Shown here piece after piece: positions 10,966-23,729 of a stretch of 64,000 bases of DNA. This stretch comes from Heterobilharzia americana (lineage: Eukaryota; Platyhelminthes; Trematoda; Strigeidida; Schistosomatidae). Numbering within the stretch: position 1 is the first letter of the stretch; the number at the start of each line of letters is the position of its first letter. The position numbers and the translations under genes are program-made. The notes under the pieces were generated by a model. It saw nothing but the letters and a program-made list of their open reading frames with translations, did not search any database and was not told the origin of the DNA. Where the stretch lies: positions 1 through 64,000 of the forward strand of contig CALYCZ020000358.1 in assembly GCA_944470555.2 (NCBI GenBank), written 5' to 3'.

Positions 10966-13375
10966 GTGAATGGAAAACTAGCTTCGTAATTCCACACTAC
11001 AAATCTGGGGACAAGGCTGGTGTCAGCAACTACAGACCCATAAATATAACCCCAGTCCAACTGCGAATTACGGGCAAAGTTGTAAAAGACAGTATGTCTG
11101 AGTGCCTACTTGCGTGAGACTTTATAACAAAGTCTCAGCACGCCTTTATGAAGAACAGATCATGCATTACGTGCCATTTAGACTTCTTCAGCCTCACCAC
11201 CAGTAGTCATGAGGCACACAAAATAGTTCTTTTGATGTACTTCGATATATTGAAGGCATTTGACATGGTTTTGCATGATATACTATTCTAAAAGTTAGAC
11301 GCATTAGGTATTAGCAGTCCTTTGCGTAGCTGACTAAAATAATTTCTCAGCGATCTCACCCGAATAACGAAACTCAGTTCAGCTCTGTCTACTCCAAGAC
11401 AAATTAGAAGTGGAGTTGTGCTAGGTAGCGTTCTCTGTCCTCTTTCGTTCTTCATCTACATCAACAGTGTTTGCAACTGTTTTGCCACATGTAGCGCCTT
11501 TCTCTATGCCGATGACCTAAAAGTTGTTTACTCTTGTCACAGCCATGAGCTGGGTGACACTATGACTGCTATTCGACATGAACTAGAAAAGCCTTCTTCA
11601 TGGTGTGCTAATACTCTTCTACAGTTTAACATCAACAGATGCGGGTGGATCTGCATTAGTTACAGTAACCCTGACTTCATCTTATACTTTATTATAAGCT
11701 ACTCTGTAAGCAAATGCACTCATGCGGTTTAGGAATTAAAATGCTTGTGACATCTATTTACAATATAAGTAATCTCAAGCAATTAGCTAAAACTGAGTGT
11801 TGTAAGACCAGTGTGAGGTGATTTCTTCCTCAATAAGTTCTCTCACATCTGCAATAGACTTCTTGAGGAGATACGGGCTGCAGATTCAACCTGTCCTTTG
11901 CTCCTCACTTAATAAGCTCCATCACTCTTTCGGTCACTATATATATGTTCTGGGCTAATGAAAGCATACTAGGACCCCTAAACGTATAAATTAAAGCTGT
12001 CATCAATCCCAAGCACTCACCTTAATGGACCCTAACATGATGGCATGGGGCATCTGACTGCTATTCCACTAGCTTGGGTTGTGTAGTTAGTAAAGTACAC
12101 ATTAGTAAAGTATATATCACCTCGATGTAGAGTCAGTTTTACCCACACGTCTACAAACAAACACGATACATCCAAAACCTTGTACGAATTTTACCTAGGA
12201 AAATCATAACAGTCATTTTCATATGCATAAATTAAAGTGCACATATAGCTCGAGCGTCTCTAAGAAGATAGAAGCTTCTCTCTTCCCAATTTCGCCCTAT
12301 GTGGTAAATCATCCCCTGGTTTCTGCTCATGCTTTCCTTTTCTTCTTCTCTTTTCAGCTGAAGTTTGTAGAGAAAACCTTGAGCATAATTTTGGCCAAAA
12401 TTGTCAACCTACTGAATACACTACTTCATACTAGATAACAGAAATTATTGAAAGAATCCTTCAGCTGGTCCTCCCATACTGATTTTCAGCTTTCTAAAAC
12501 GTTCCACAGCAAACTCGTCGGGTTACTAACAGCCTAGATGCAACCATGTACGAAAACCCAACTACAATAAGTGATCTTAGGCCTCTGGATGGTGAAAATG
12601 GCAGCGAAAATCTGGACAAACAACTAAGTGTAAGAAATAAACTGACCTAGTGACTCAAAGTGGGGCGTGTTTGCAAACAAACTTCTCCAGTACTTCACCT
12701 CATTTGACTCCGCTTTATAGAAGACAGTTAGCATAACTCCTTGATAACTCTGTATGCTTCAATGTGAATTCTATGCATAAAACTCCATGATTATTGGATA
12801 ATAGTCCTTCAAATGTTTATTCCTTTGTACAGGAATAAACTTATTCTGATGGATTACATCCGTATTGCTGAGCAAGGTAACACTATGAATTGGAAATGTG
12901 GGGACTTATATATCCTCGCAGATTATATGGTTATGCTAACACTTACTGTTACCCGAAATCGATGAAGTGAGTTTTCGTTGGCCAGCGATACTATAAACAT
13001 GTGAACTGATTTTAAAATAAACGTTTATCTGACGATACATGGAACTATGTTGCCAATTTAACCATCTCGGTCACATGTAACGCAAACGTCGAATATTGTA
13101 CGATTTTGGTATCACTTTGTTGTGTGAAAAGAATAGTGAGTAGGGACAAAAGAAACCAATAAGCAATCTGTATGTACTGTGAAGTGATATTTTTTCGTTC
13201 TTTTTATAACCTGCAGTCACTTTGATATCATGATGAACCGTGATGCGATACCTTCTGTAGCATTCAGGACAGCTCAACCACTGGAGATTTCTTTACCATT
13301 ATCAAGTTGATGACGCCGGCAAACTGACTTCTCTCATGTTAAACTCCTAATTTGAGAATAAAATATTCATATATT
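10966..13375 (+). mobile_element. CR1-like LINE: RT fragment and 3' UTR (decayed)
   Basis: The plus strand encodes RT blocks in one main frame with stops: EWKTSFVIPHYKSGDKAGVSNYRPINI, LMYFDILKAFDMVLHD (motif A with the catalytic Asp), SGVVLGSVLCPLSFFIYINSV (motif B) and FLYADDLKVVYS (motif C, YADD, about 11,504-11,540). Coding similarity fades after about 11,740. The element appears to end at 13,375 with AACTGACTTCTCTCATGTTA and GAGAATAAAATATTC, matching the 3' end seen at 10,435-10,945. A closely related RT lies at 24.3-25.3 kb (minus). Confidence 0.75.
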
Positions 13376-16300
13376 TATCTACGGTAGCTAAGAGAGTACA
13401 GTCTCAAATCTTTGAGCCTGTTCCGATATGGTTTTCGCTTCCTTCCCACGACACCTTTTGTAGCTCGCCTTTGGACCCTCCCTAGAAGGTTCACGTCTCT
13501 TTTCAGATATGGTGGTGTAGTGACATTTTGAACCTCTAGGTGGGGTCGTATGTGGGTCATACACACCTTCGAAAGGAGTTTCGGGGTCAAAGCACCCAGT
13601 TGTCAACGCATGAAGCGCGGTGCTGCGTAGGCTCTGGAGGTGTCTCCTGGACAATTGGGGCTAGCGTCTAGTGTGTCAGTTACTATTAGTCCTAGGTCTT
13701 TCTCCATGGCGGTGTGGGAAAGTTGTGTTGCACAGAGAAAATAGGGTACCTTCTGAGAGTCTGGGGTTTGGTGAAACGAGGCTTGGCACTTATCCAGATC
13801 AAATGCTAGTCCATTAATATCCACCCACTCTGAGAGTAATCTGAGGTCACTTTGCAGTGCACTTGATTTTGTTTCCGACGTCATTGCTCTCCATGACTTA
13901 ACATCATCAGCGTAAAGGAGACCCGGGGGCTGAGACTCAGTGGAAGGTCTTTCACAAAAAAAGAATGGCAGTGGACCCATAATCACTCCTTGTGATACAC
14001 CGGATGATGATATCCCCAAGTCAAGCAAACTCTGTTGGTTTTGTGCAGAATTGCCCACCGTCTAGATAGTCCTGTAACCATGAGAGCACTTGTCCCTTGA
14101 TGCCCAACCTTACGATTTTGTGAATAAGAATGGTACGTGGGACTGTGACGAAGGCCTTAGCCAAATCCAGGAAAATAACATGGGCAGGAATTTGGTGGTC
14201 TCAGCGTGCCGTCCACTTATCACCTGCCGCTAGAATGTTTGAGGCGCAGGACCTACCCTTTCTGAAACCATGTTGTGCATCACTAAGTGCTCCCCTCTTT
14301 CTAAGTACTCCTTGACATGGCCATCTACCAGGCTCTCCACTACTTTCAACATCGTTGGTAGAAGGCCTATGGGTAGGTAGCATTTTGGGTTCTGCCTGTC
14401 TCCACTTGTGAAGATGGGGGACAGAATAGCAATTTTCCACTCCTGTAGAAGCATGTGATTGTCTAAGGAATGTTGAAACAAGTTAGACAGTGAACCACAC
14501 AATGTACCAGCGCATTGTTTCAACGCAGTCGGTCGGGTGTCGTCACACCCTGGTGATTTCCCTGCGCGGAGCCCTGATAGTTTTTCGAGGACCGTAACAG
14601 GAGTTACCTTTATTCCAGGTAACTCTACTGCGTTTGGTGGTGCTGAATAATGGTCGGACAGTTGGTAATTTTGGTTTGCTGGGGAGGTATTGAGTTGCGT
14701 ATCGAAGGTGGTGCTAAAGGCTTCGGCGATCTCTAGTCCGGGGAGGTTCTCCCCATTTAGGCCTTTCAGGACACAACCTTCCCGGCTGGTGGATTTTCTA
14801 CCTGCCATCAATCGATATACGTTTTTGGGGTTTGCCTCGAGCTTCTGGCCAAGGTTCGTCTGGAACGACCTCCTGTCTTCCCTCACCCTGATGTTACATC
14901 GATTTCTCAGGGCCATATATACGTTGTGGTCAGACTCTTTTCTGGAGGTCCTCCACTTGTGCCACGCTTTCCTCTTGGCTTTCAAAAGGCGTTCAGTGCT
15001 TCACTTCAGCTATGAGATTCGCTTCCGGGATATTGCATAAATACAGGGACGTTTTCAGAGATGCCCCTCTTGATGATACCTCTTACTAGTTCCTAATGTT
15101 GATCAATCGACAGGTTGCTCCACTCCTGAGGCCATGGTGCTGTCGACAGGTATTGGTTCATCGCCAGGCAGTTTGCCTTGCCATAGCAAAGAAAAAGGCG
15201 CTATCCCCCAATGATAGTTGTTCGTTGAGTACCAGAATGAACACAACCACGCAGTGATCACCGCTGTGGAGGGGGTTTGAACCTGTACATGTTCCGCCAG
15301 TAGGTGGTCACTGGTAAAAAGGCAGCTCAGTTTGGACGGCTTTCCGCCCGACCCCCAGTGAGTGTCATCATCAGTATTCCAGCCCTTTGGATAATGTTGG
15401 GTGGGTTTCGGTAGAACCTTCTACTTGAGGTTTCCCTGTCCAGCCCAAGACTGAGAGCTGGAGCATTAACGTTGCCGGCTACAATGACCTGGTCGTACCC
15501 GATGGACATCGCTCCAGGCATTGCTAGCAACCGTTGTCGGTCATGTTTCACGTTGCTGGTAGGAGTTCTGTGGACACCCGCTACCAGGTACTTGGCATGT
15601 CAAACCCTAAAGTGATACCAGATGGAGTCTGGGAGTCCTGAAAGTGGGGTTTCCGTTGCTCGTTCACTTCTAAGCGTTGCCACTCGGTCTCCTTCCATAA
15701 ATTCCTTATCTCCCCTGAACAGACCCATACCTTCCATGCTAGTTTCGAGGTCACTAACATCCGGTGATAACCAAGGTTCCGTTAGGATTATGATCGTTGG
15801 AGCAAGGCTGGAACGGAGAGATCGTAATTCCCCATCTTAATCTTTGGTTTCCTCACATTACTGTGAAGGCACTTGGATATGTTTCTAACGACATGGGGTA
15901 TCTTAGTGATGGCAGGCTGAAGGGGGTCATGTGAAATGGTGAAACCTGCCATAAGACCAGTGGAACCGGCCCGATAACATTTTTTCCACAATGGTTTCAA
16001 GGGGTCTCACAGAGTCCAGGATTGCTTGCACACCTTGTCTGTTGACAGCGATGGTGACTTCAACACTGGGCGGAGCCGTCATTTGCTGTTGTCGCAGTGT
16101 CCTCGGCCTGCCTACACAGCAGCGAACGTTCCCACTGGTGTTATCTTTTACTGTGTACCAAGTTGGCAGTGCTTTGGTTAAAAGTTCTTGGCGGCTGAAG
16201 TTGACAGCCATCAACCGGGACGATGTTATCGTCGTCAAGTGTGAGGGACGTCGCAGTCTGCAGACCGCCCCCGCCACCATCCCACTTAACCCTATCCTCG

Positions 16301-16830
16301 CCGATAACCACTGCCAATACTGGATGTCGTGAGCATACTTTTCTAACACTGTGCCAGTCATTGGTTCCGGCATGCCATGGTTGTTGGTTCCAGCGTTTGG
16401 GGTGCCTTGCGAGATACTTTTCTTGCTGACCAAGGACGGTCTGGCCTGGCTGTAACGCTGGATAACCTGTCGACGACTAGTGTGTGTGACATCAACAAGA
16501 ATCTTTCCGCTTCCTTAGCCGAGCTCAGGGTCACTCCATCGGCGGAGGCTATCCCATAGGCGAGTAGTTGCCTTCATAGAGCCGGCACAGCCCTGTTTCT
16601 GAGCTGCCCAGTAATGGTATGGCGCACGCGGTTTCCGATGGCTGTTTGTCAAAAAATTCTCTGTTCTCAAGAGGGCTACCATGTTACACAGGGACGCTTA
16701 ATAGGATGGTGGAGTTCAATCTGTCGTCAACATTCTGTTTTCGTGTACTGTGAGTGGTTTTTCATGAGGAGGGTGCATCCTCTTTTCCACTGCCGCCCAT
16801 TTCCCCCTATGTATGTATGTATATAAAAAA
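13376..16830 (-). mobile_element. CR1-like LINE (ORF2 and end of ORF1), interrupted at its 5' side by an RTE LINE
   Basis: On the minus strand ORF2 is recognisable from about 15,850 down. The endonuclease has AGNVNAPALSLGLD (normally GDFNAP; catalytic Asp changed) at about 15,440-15,490 and SGDHCVV at about 15,260. The RT has RAGKSPGCD and KCYLPIGLLPTMLKVVESLV (14,985-14,230), SSSGVSQGVIMGPLP and LLYADDVK (about 13,905). The C-terminal end is at 13,388-13,650. Frames break at about 15,300, 15,000, 14,230 and 13,610. The minus-strand sequence 16,830-15,900 has open stretches (168 codons at 16,433-15,927) and probably belongs to the end of ORF1. The zinc-finger part of ORF1 continues on the far side of the nested insertion, at 19,381-19,980. 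Confidence 0.85.
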
Positions 16831-16936
16831 TGAAAACAAAACAATTCCTCGCTGGAACCGGAGAGACGAAATGATACCAGCGCGTGAAAGCCTTCTGGAA
16901 GCCAATTAGCCGGGCAGATGTGTCTTCTCTCCCTCG

Positions 16937-17634
16937 ATGAAAGCGAAAGTAAACGTGGGGACATGGAATGTCCGCACGATGTTTGAACCCAGCAAGGCAG
17001 CCCAGATTGCAAACGAGATGAGAAGGTATCACATTGAAGTGCTTGGAATTTGCGAAAGCAGATGGAATGGGAGTGGACTCTCCAAACTGTCAACTGGAGA
17101 ATCAATAATCTACTCCGATATTGTCACCCAGACGACAACCACGAGCACACTGAGTTATGGAGTGGCTATCATGATGTCTCCAGGAACATCGAAGGCTCTC
17201 ATGCAGTGGGAACCAATCTCCTCATGCAGGATCATGGTGGCAAGGTTCAACTCAAAAGGAGGGAAGGTCACAATCATACAATGCTGTGCACCTACAAATG
17301 ATGCAGAGCAAGAGAAAGAGGAGGAATTCTACAGACAACTTCAATCAACACTGGACAAGACCACAACTCAGTTGGCGATATCAACATTCTAATGGGTGAC
17401 ATGAATGCCAAACTGGGAGTGGACAACACAGGAAGAGAACTAAACATGGGTCGAGAAGCGCTCGATGAGGTGATGAACGAGAATGGAGAATTGTTTGCAG
17501 AATTCTGTGCATTCAACGATTTGGTGATTGGAGTCAGGCAGTGTGTTCAAGCACAAGGATATCCACAAAGCGACATGGATTCCAGTTCACCAGATGGACA
17601 CACTAAAAATCAAATCGACTTTATCTCAATGTGA
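16937..17634 (+). pseudogene. RTE-1 endonuclease domain (frameshift at about 17,392)
   Basis: APE-type endonuclease of an RTE-clade LINE, nicking target DNA for target-primed reverse transcription. The 151-codon frame 16,937-17,392 holds the N-terminal blocks with the catalytic Glu context ICESRW. The second frame 17,392-17,634 holds GDMNAKLG (Asp/Asn metal site) and ends before the SDH-type block, which appears as GSHHSL at about 17,690 (normally SDHxL). Confidence 0.85.
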
Positions 17635-18309
17635 AGAAAGTGGAGAGGCAGTCTACTTGACACAAGGTGGAGAAGAGGAGCAGATGTAGGTTCACACCAC
17701 TCACTGTCTAGTGCAAGGAACCTTCCAAATCAAGTTAAAAGCCTTCAAGGAAGCTGGTGACAGACCACAATTCAAGTACAACACTCGAAAACTGAAGGAT
17801 GAAACTACAAAGGAGATCTTCACGGCAGTCATCAAGACAAAATGGGAGATATCGAGGAACATCCCTGAAGAAACCTATGTGGAAGAACACTGGAAGTCTT
17901 TGAAGGAAATGTGGAAAGAAACCTGCACAGCCGTATTAGGAAGGAAGAAGAAAGAAGACAAGGAATGGATCTCGATGGATACATGGAAGCTGATAGAGCA
18001 GGGAGAGCAGGATGGTGAGGCAGAAGACAAACCAGTGCATGGATGCTCAACGACAAGAGGAACTGAGCATAATATACAAAACACTACACTGGACAAAGAA
18101 GTGAAGAAGAGTACACGGAAAGACAAAACACACTTCTACGAAACACTGGCAAGTGAAGCAGAACAGGCTGCCGGCTAGTAGGAGAGACAGATACCTGACA
18201 ACATTGTATCAAATAACCAGATTGCTATCTAGGAAGAGATCAAAGCAGACGAAACCAACAAAGGTGATGACGGAAAGTTAATTACGAAAGAAGAGAAACA
18301 AAGGAGACA

Positions 18310-18660
18310 ATGGGCCGACCACTTCAAGAAGCTCTTGAATCGACCACCACCACCACCTGCACTTCGTCCAGAAATACCACCTACAGCCCTGCCACAGAAC
18401 TACAAGTGAACACAAATTCTCCAACAAAAATGGAAGTCCTGAGCACCATAAAGCTACTGAAATGCGGGAAAGCAGCAGGACCAGATGGGATCCCGCCAGA
18501 ATCACTGAGAACAGACGCAGAGACAACAGCAGACATGCTCACACCACACCACTATTGCAGGAGGTGTGGAAGGAAAAGAAGTTACCTGGCCATTGATTGG
18601 AAGAAGGGTTACCTTGTCAAACTGCTGAAGAAGGGAGACCTCAGTGTTTGCAAGAACTAG
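18310..18660 (+). pseudogene. RTE-1 reverse transcriptase N-terminal piece
   Basis: Contains the RTE start-of-RT block (KCGKAAGPDGIPPESL at residues about 50-66) and WKKGYLVKLLKKGDLSVCKN at the end, where the next expected residues begin the RT palm. The frame stops there because of the internal deletion. No YADD/FADD box exists anywhere in this copy. Confidence 0.8.
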
Positions 18661-19380
18661 CGTGGAATCACTCCTGTCCACCCCAGGCAAGCAACAACAA
18701 ACTGCAGTCACCATCAACCGGAGAAACTTAAAGGAAGTTACCTCCTTCACCTATCCAGGTAGAACAGCACTGCTTTAACTACAGGCGGCACAGGCACAGA
18801 CGAGGATGTCAAAGTCAGAATCGGAAAAGCAAGATAGGCGTTCATTGGCCTGAAACCATTGTGGAGATCTTCGGCACTCAGCATGCGGAATAAGATCCGG
18901 ATTTTCAACACCGACGTCAAGTCAGTGCCTCTGTATGGTTCAGAGACTTGGCGCGTTACGAAAGGGATCTCGAACAAACTACAGACACTCATCAACAACT
19001 GCTCACGCTGGCTCGCCACTGAAGATCAGATGGATTGCCAGAAAGAATAAGCAACAAGGAACTCTGGAAACGAACCAACCAGGAACCTATCACGCAACAA
19101 ACATGCGGAAGAAAGTGGAGATGGATTGGGCACATACTGAGAAGGCCGACTGGGGACATCACGCGTCAGGCCCTCGAGTGGGATCCTCATGGGAAGCGAC
19201 GAGTTGGACGTCCGAGGGCGACATGGAGGAGATCATGCGAGGAGGAAATGAGAGCATCTGGGCTGTTGTGGAACCGGGTTCAAAAGATCTCAGAGAACAG
19301 AGGTCACTGGTGACGTGCTGCTGAAGCGGTATGTTCCAGTAGGAACACAAGGGACTAATAATAATGATAATAATATGGTG

Positions 19381-19980
19381 CGGAAAGTCGTTAAAGTAAC
19401 TTCAGGGTTGGGGACTAATGTAGTTGATGGCGCACCTGGTCGTCGTTTGGGTCTCTTTGAACGATTCACCGGTGTGACTTTCCGGGAAACGGTGCTGACA
19501 CTCTTGCCAATTGACCTTGGGTAGTGGTCTGTGCGGGTGTCCGCATCGTATTAGCCACTGCGATGTCTTTAACGACCCCCTCAGAGGGCCTGTAGAAAAG
19601 AGTGGCCTTACACGACACTGCAGACAGATGAACCAGAACCACGTGCGTGGGTAGCGCGCTATGAAGGTGTATTATTAGTCTGGTATGTCCTCATCACACC
19701 GATTGCGTACCCACTTATTGCAGATGTTACACTCAAAGTTGGCGTCCCTTTTGGCCACGGTGAGACCACACGTATGACAGTCGTCAGTCCGACTAGAAGG
19801 TCTAGCTAAAGACTTTCTTTTCTTTCTCCTCCGTCTCTCAGTGGTAGCTTTCAAGGGTAGACTAGGGTTTGGGCTGGTGGTATCAGAAAGACATGCTCTT
19901 CGATGAACTACAGCACAAGGGTTCAGAGGGACAGGAATTCGACTTTTCCCAGGAGGTGGTTGTTGCAACTATCCTCCTGA
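19381..19980 (-). pseudogene. LINE ORF1 piece with a PHD-like zinc finger
   Basis: The minus-strand frame 19,968-19,675 has a basic stretch (ERRRRKKRKS) followed by DDCHTCGLTVAKRDANFECN and ICNKWVRNRCDEDIP. After a stop at 19,675 another frame gives YPRTWFWFICLQC. The cysteine pattern C-X2-C...C-X2-C...W...C and a final W-X-C-X2-C resembles a PHD finger, known in ORF1 proteins of some CR1-type LINEs. It lies on the same strand as the CR1-like ORF2 at 13.4-16.8 kb. The RTE-1 insertion separates them, so this is most simply its ORF1. A host zinc-finger gene is less likely, given the stop in the middle of the finger. Confidence 0.6.
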
Positions 19981-22900
19981 GGTAGACCGTGATCTTTTGC
20001 AGCGCCACTAAGCCTCTCGCCTCCGGCCCTAGTTACGAACAAGGATAGGGAGGTTTGTAACTGAGGTGGGGCTTTGCCTGAGATGTTCCTGGTACCAGAT
20101 TTGGTTAGGACTCAGTTACTTCTCATTTCCACAAGTGGTTAGGAGGGGATATAAACGTGTTAGACGCAGATGGTTGTATCAGGCGAAGCGTAGAAAAGCA
20201 ACGATAGATAAAGTGAGTTGTTAACCTCCTAGGATTGCCCAGTTGTACGACATGGAAGGATGGCCAAGACTTCTTATGGGTCCAAGGTGTATGATCGAAT
20301 GAGATAAGTGGCACCGCTGTTGCAGCAACCTGAGCTATGGCAGCTGATCGAGACAGTTAGACTTATCACACAGTTGTCCGTTTGGACAGTGGTGGTACTG
20401 ACCGACTGAGGACTTTACATTTTGTAGCAAAACGTTCTTCCAGTAAAACTGTAACTTTCGCGGAGGAAACATCCGATTGGGGAGGCTTATAAATGGTTAT
20501 TTCCGGGCGGAATGCAGACGAGACAAAACCCGTCAGTATTCAGGGAGCGAGCGTTGATCAAATCATTTTCAAGGAAGTTTTGGCGTTAAACGCCAATCAC
20601 CTTTGCCATCGTGGTCCTGGCCATATCTAGAGACAAGTAGCTATGCAAAAAATCAATCGAAGTTCAGTTAGAGACCATCAATCCTCTGGGTGTCCTAGAG
20701 AGCAATGTGACAGCTACTTCTATTCTTGTTCTTTGTTAGTGGCCTCCCCATGAAGTCTCGTAGCCAGTGCTCCTGTTTGCAGACAACACTGCAGTCCGGA
20801 GGGCTATAAACAAAAAAGCAAACCCACTGCTATAGGTTGACCTGCCACAGTTAGCGTCTCTTACGCTATGGAGGAGACATACGCGAGCCTGAGAAGTGTC
20901 GGAGTAATGACTTGTCGGATGTCTGGGACTCCGGAGGCCGAAAACAAGCAACGCGAAAGTAAAACCACAAAGTTATACACCACGACAGACTCTGGAATTG
21001 ACTTATCAGGCGAAATAAACGTCTATACGAGAGGCAGAGATGCATCAATAGAAGGAAATGGTGTTCTTCAGTGAACGTTTAGCCAACTTCCTGCCCTGAA
21101 CATCTGGCGACGTCTCAGAGGAAATCAACTCAGTGGCACTTCGTCAACCCAAGCGTCACTCCAGTTTGGTTGAGAAAGCGTTTAGTATTTGTTCTTACAT
21201 GTACAAGCAAACACCATTTTTACAGATATGAGCCAATTTCTACATGTTTCTTGACATTAGATATAGATCGTATTTGTGTGGGTCACAGTGGTTTGAAATC
21301 ATACTTCTTTGTTAGAGGTAATCACAATCCCCTTTTCTGTCAACAGAGGGGACAAGTGATCCTCATTTATAAAATGAAACACCCTAGAGGCATAAGCATG
21401 CTCAAATTGATAGGGTGAAAGACCATAAGCGTTGTCTTTGGATTAATGACAAAGCCAAGGATCGTGTTTGAGCAATGTATACATCACCTGAATAAAACAA
21501 GGCCGGAAGCCAGTTCTTCCATTGATACACTTCGTGTACTTTGCTAAAGAACAGTGGTGAAAAGTTCGTGAGTGAATATATCCTCGTTGTTTATTTACTG
21601 CACTTCATTGATTCCGGAACTATGGACTTCATGTATGCCGGTACCAGATCACATCAAGAATCCATCATCTTCTTGGGTACTACTACTAGTACCCAAATAT
21701 TTGCATTTTCCAAATTCAACACCGGAAAGTACCAGTCTTGTTTAAACGCATCGAGCGAGCACCCAGAACTATTTGTCCGCCATTCTCATGGATCGTGACA
21801 AACTAGTGGTAAGTGTTAGGCTTTACTGGTCACGTTCGTGACTGATAGATCTCACGTGTTGACGATTATGATTTTGTAGTTCAATGAACGTTCTTCCTTC
21901 CTGTTTGTCGTGGTTGGGCATAGTTCAACGCAGCTAAACTTCAACCAGTGGAAGATAGTTTCATCCAAGGTTTTATATCTAATAACTTATTTTCAGTTGC
22001 AGCCAAGTCAAGGATTAGAACTGCAGTTTTTTTCTGCAACGATGAAAAACAAAATTGCAGGTAGAGAAAAGAAGCGAGAATTCCAACATGGATCTCTCTC
22101 CTAAGTGCGTGCTTCTTCTTACTTAATTTTCTTTGCTATGACGTTGGTTGCAGAGGCTGTATCTGTTAAACACTTAGGAACACGAATTTTGTGTGCCGCA
22201 ATATGTGTAAGGACCTTTATCTGTGCCGGATAGAGCGACAGTGTGTAGTGAGAATTCATGGTAAAGTCTCCTCAACGACACATACGAAAGGCGCGGTAGA
22301 TATCACATTGGACGTTGAGAGGGGCTTATGTATTTAGTATCAAAGAGGATGACGACGGTGCACTCACTGTAGTTTACAATATCAAGCTATACATTACGCA
22401 CCGCTATTCACGGCACATAAGAGATGCGTCTAGAGAGAGAACGTTAATGCTTCTCAGACAGCAAGGAATAAATCAGATAAACACCAACATGATCACTCAA
22501 CATACTGAAGCAAGACCAGTTCCGAATCGGGAGTTACTCGGCTATTGTTTGAATCTTCCAATATTCTTGAAGGTGGAGTGGATAGTACGGTCGTGATCTT
22601 GGGTTGTGTGCGTTCATCATAAAGTTTTAATTTCTTGCTGCGCGCTGACAAATGCTGCTACCAGGATTCCATATAGATGAAGGACCGGTTAGGTAGACCT
22701 GAGAAATGAATAAAAAAGCAGGCGGCCGGCAAAATTTGAAACGGGAGCACAAAAATACTACGCGGAAGTACATCAACCATGATGCATGAGGTGAGTTCAT
22801 CGCACTGACTACAAAAGTTACTTCAAGAAGTATCCGAAACCAACTATTTAGAGGTAAGCTTACGGGGAAGAGGATTAAGGTGCACACGCAAGTAGTGGCA

Positions 22901-23720
22901 ACTAAACTGAAACCAAAGATATCACTACGGAAAAGAGAGAATGCAGGATTTTTGACCAGGCACTCGCTTGCTTAAAAAATCTATATGCAAAAGTTAGATG
23001 AAGCTATAAACATCTAAATTAAACCCATGCATTTTGCTATAATGATACCCATGGTTTATATAGTCATGGTGGAGGGATGATCATGGTGTTGCCTGTCGAA
23101 TGTTGTCATATCAGGGCTATAGAGACAATGTGGCGGTGCCCGGTGAGCCAAACAAGCAGACCTGGCGGGATTCTTTTGGTTGGTGACCTCATTCATTTGA
23201 CCATCATTTTGTCGTCTTAACTACAAGAGCCGTAAGTTTCATAACGATACCGCCACACAGGCAGGAGTAGTTCAAGTTTACCTCCCTGCCATCATGCCTG
23301 TTGGTCAGTTATCACCATCTCCGCATATTTTCACGTTAATTTTTTTAAATGTTCTTGTGCTACGCTCAATGCAGTTGATGGTTACCAGGATATTTCCAGC
23401 TGAATGTCAGTTGGCTAAGACCGTGCATATATCATTGACTCAATCGTCACCTGGTATGTACCACACGTCAGGCAACACTTGCAGCCATTATATCTTCACT
23501 CATGACATAATTAAGCTCCATTTATCACGCAAAACTGACTTGTACTACTGCATGGCACAAAGACTCCTAGCTTATTACAAAGGGAATGGTGGGTGGAATG
23601 TTTGTTTGTAGAGGGGGTTAGGAGTAGCCTAACTATGGGAGCATCAGGGTTAGGAACAGTAACCAGCATCAAACACAATCACCACAATTTCACAAAGAAT
23701 ATTATGTAATTCAGCGAAAA
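19981..23720. other. No gene identified (3.7 kb)
   Basis: Frames are short (60-105 codons), lack motifs and occur on both strands. The part next to 19,980 may be the 5' region of the interrupted CR1-like element. A 26-base stretch near 20,635 (AAGTAGCTATGCAAA...) is shared with about 32,245. No terminal repeats or tRNA-like sequence were noticed. Confidence 0.4.
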
Positions 23721-23729
23721 TTACTCACC

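Larger units (their letters stand above)
16831..19380 (+). mobile_element. RTE-like LINE (family RTE-1), internally deleted, nested in a CR1-like LINE
   Basis: The endonuclease starts at about 16,937 with VNVGTWNVRTMFEPSKAAQI, ICESRWNGSG and QCCAPTND. After a frameshift at about 17,392 it continues with MGDMNAKLGVDNTGRE and KNQIDFISM. A basic linker follows (17,711-18,178). RT starts at about 18,430 with IKLLKCGKAAGPDGIPPESL and reaches LVKLLKKGDLSVCKN at 18,655. It then jumps at about 18,660-18,700 into the end of the RT (TINRRNLKEVTSFTY, GTDEDVKVRIGKA), so the catalytic palm including the FADD box is deleted. The C-terminus (WRWIGHILRRPTGD ... GRPRATWRRS, 19,035-19,313) is intact. The element ends in GTTCCAGTAGGAACACAAGG plus an AAT-rich tail. 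Other copies lie at 38.5, 50.2, 59.6 and 63.6 kb. Confidence 0.9.

Noticed and set aside
16716..17105. 129-codon minus-strand frame over the CR1/RTE junction
   Set aside because: It spans two elements in opposite orientation and has no motif; a chance frame opposite the RTE endonuclease start.
19675..19968. Host zinc-finger gene
   Set aside because: The finger is interrupted by a stop and lies in line with a CR1-like ORF2 on the same strand; LINE ORF1 explains it better.
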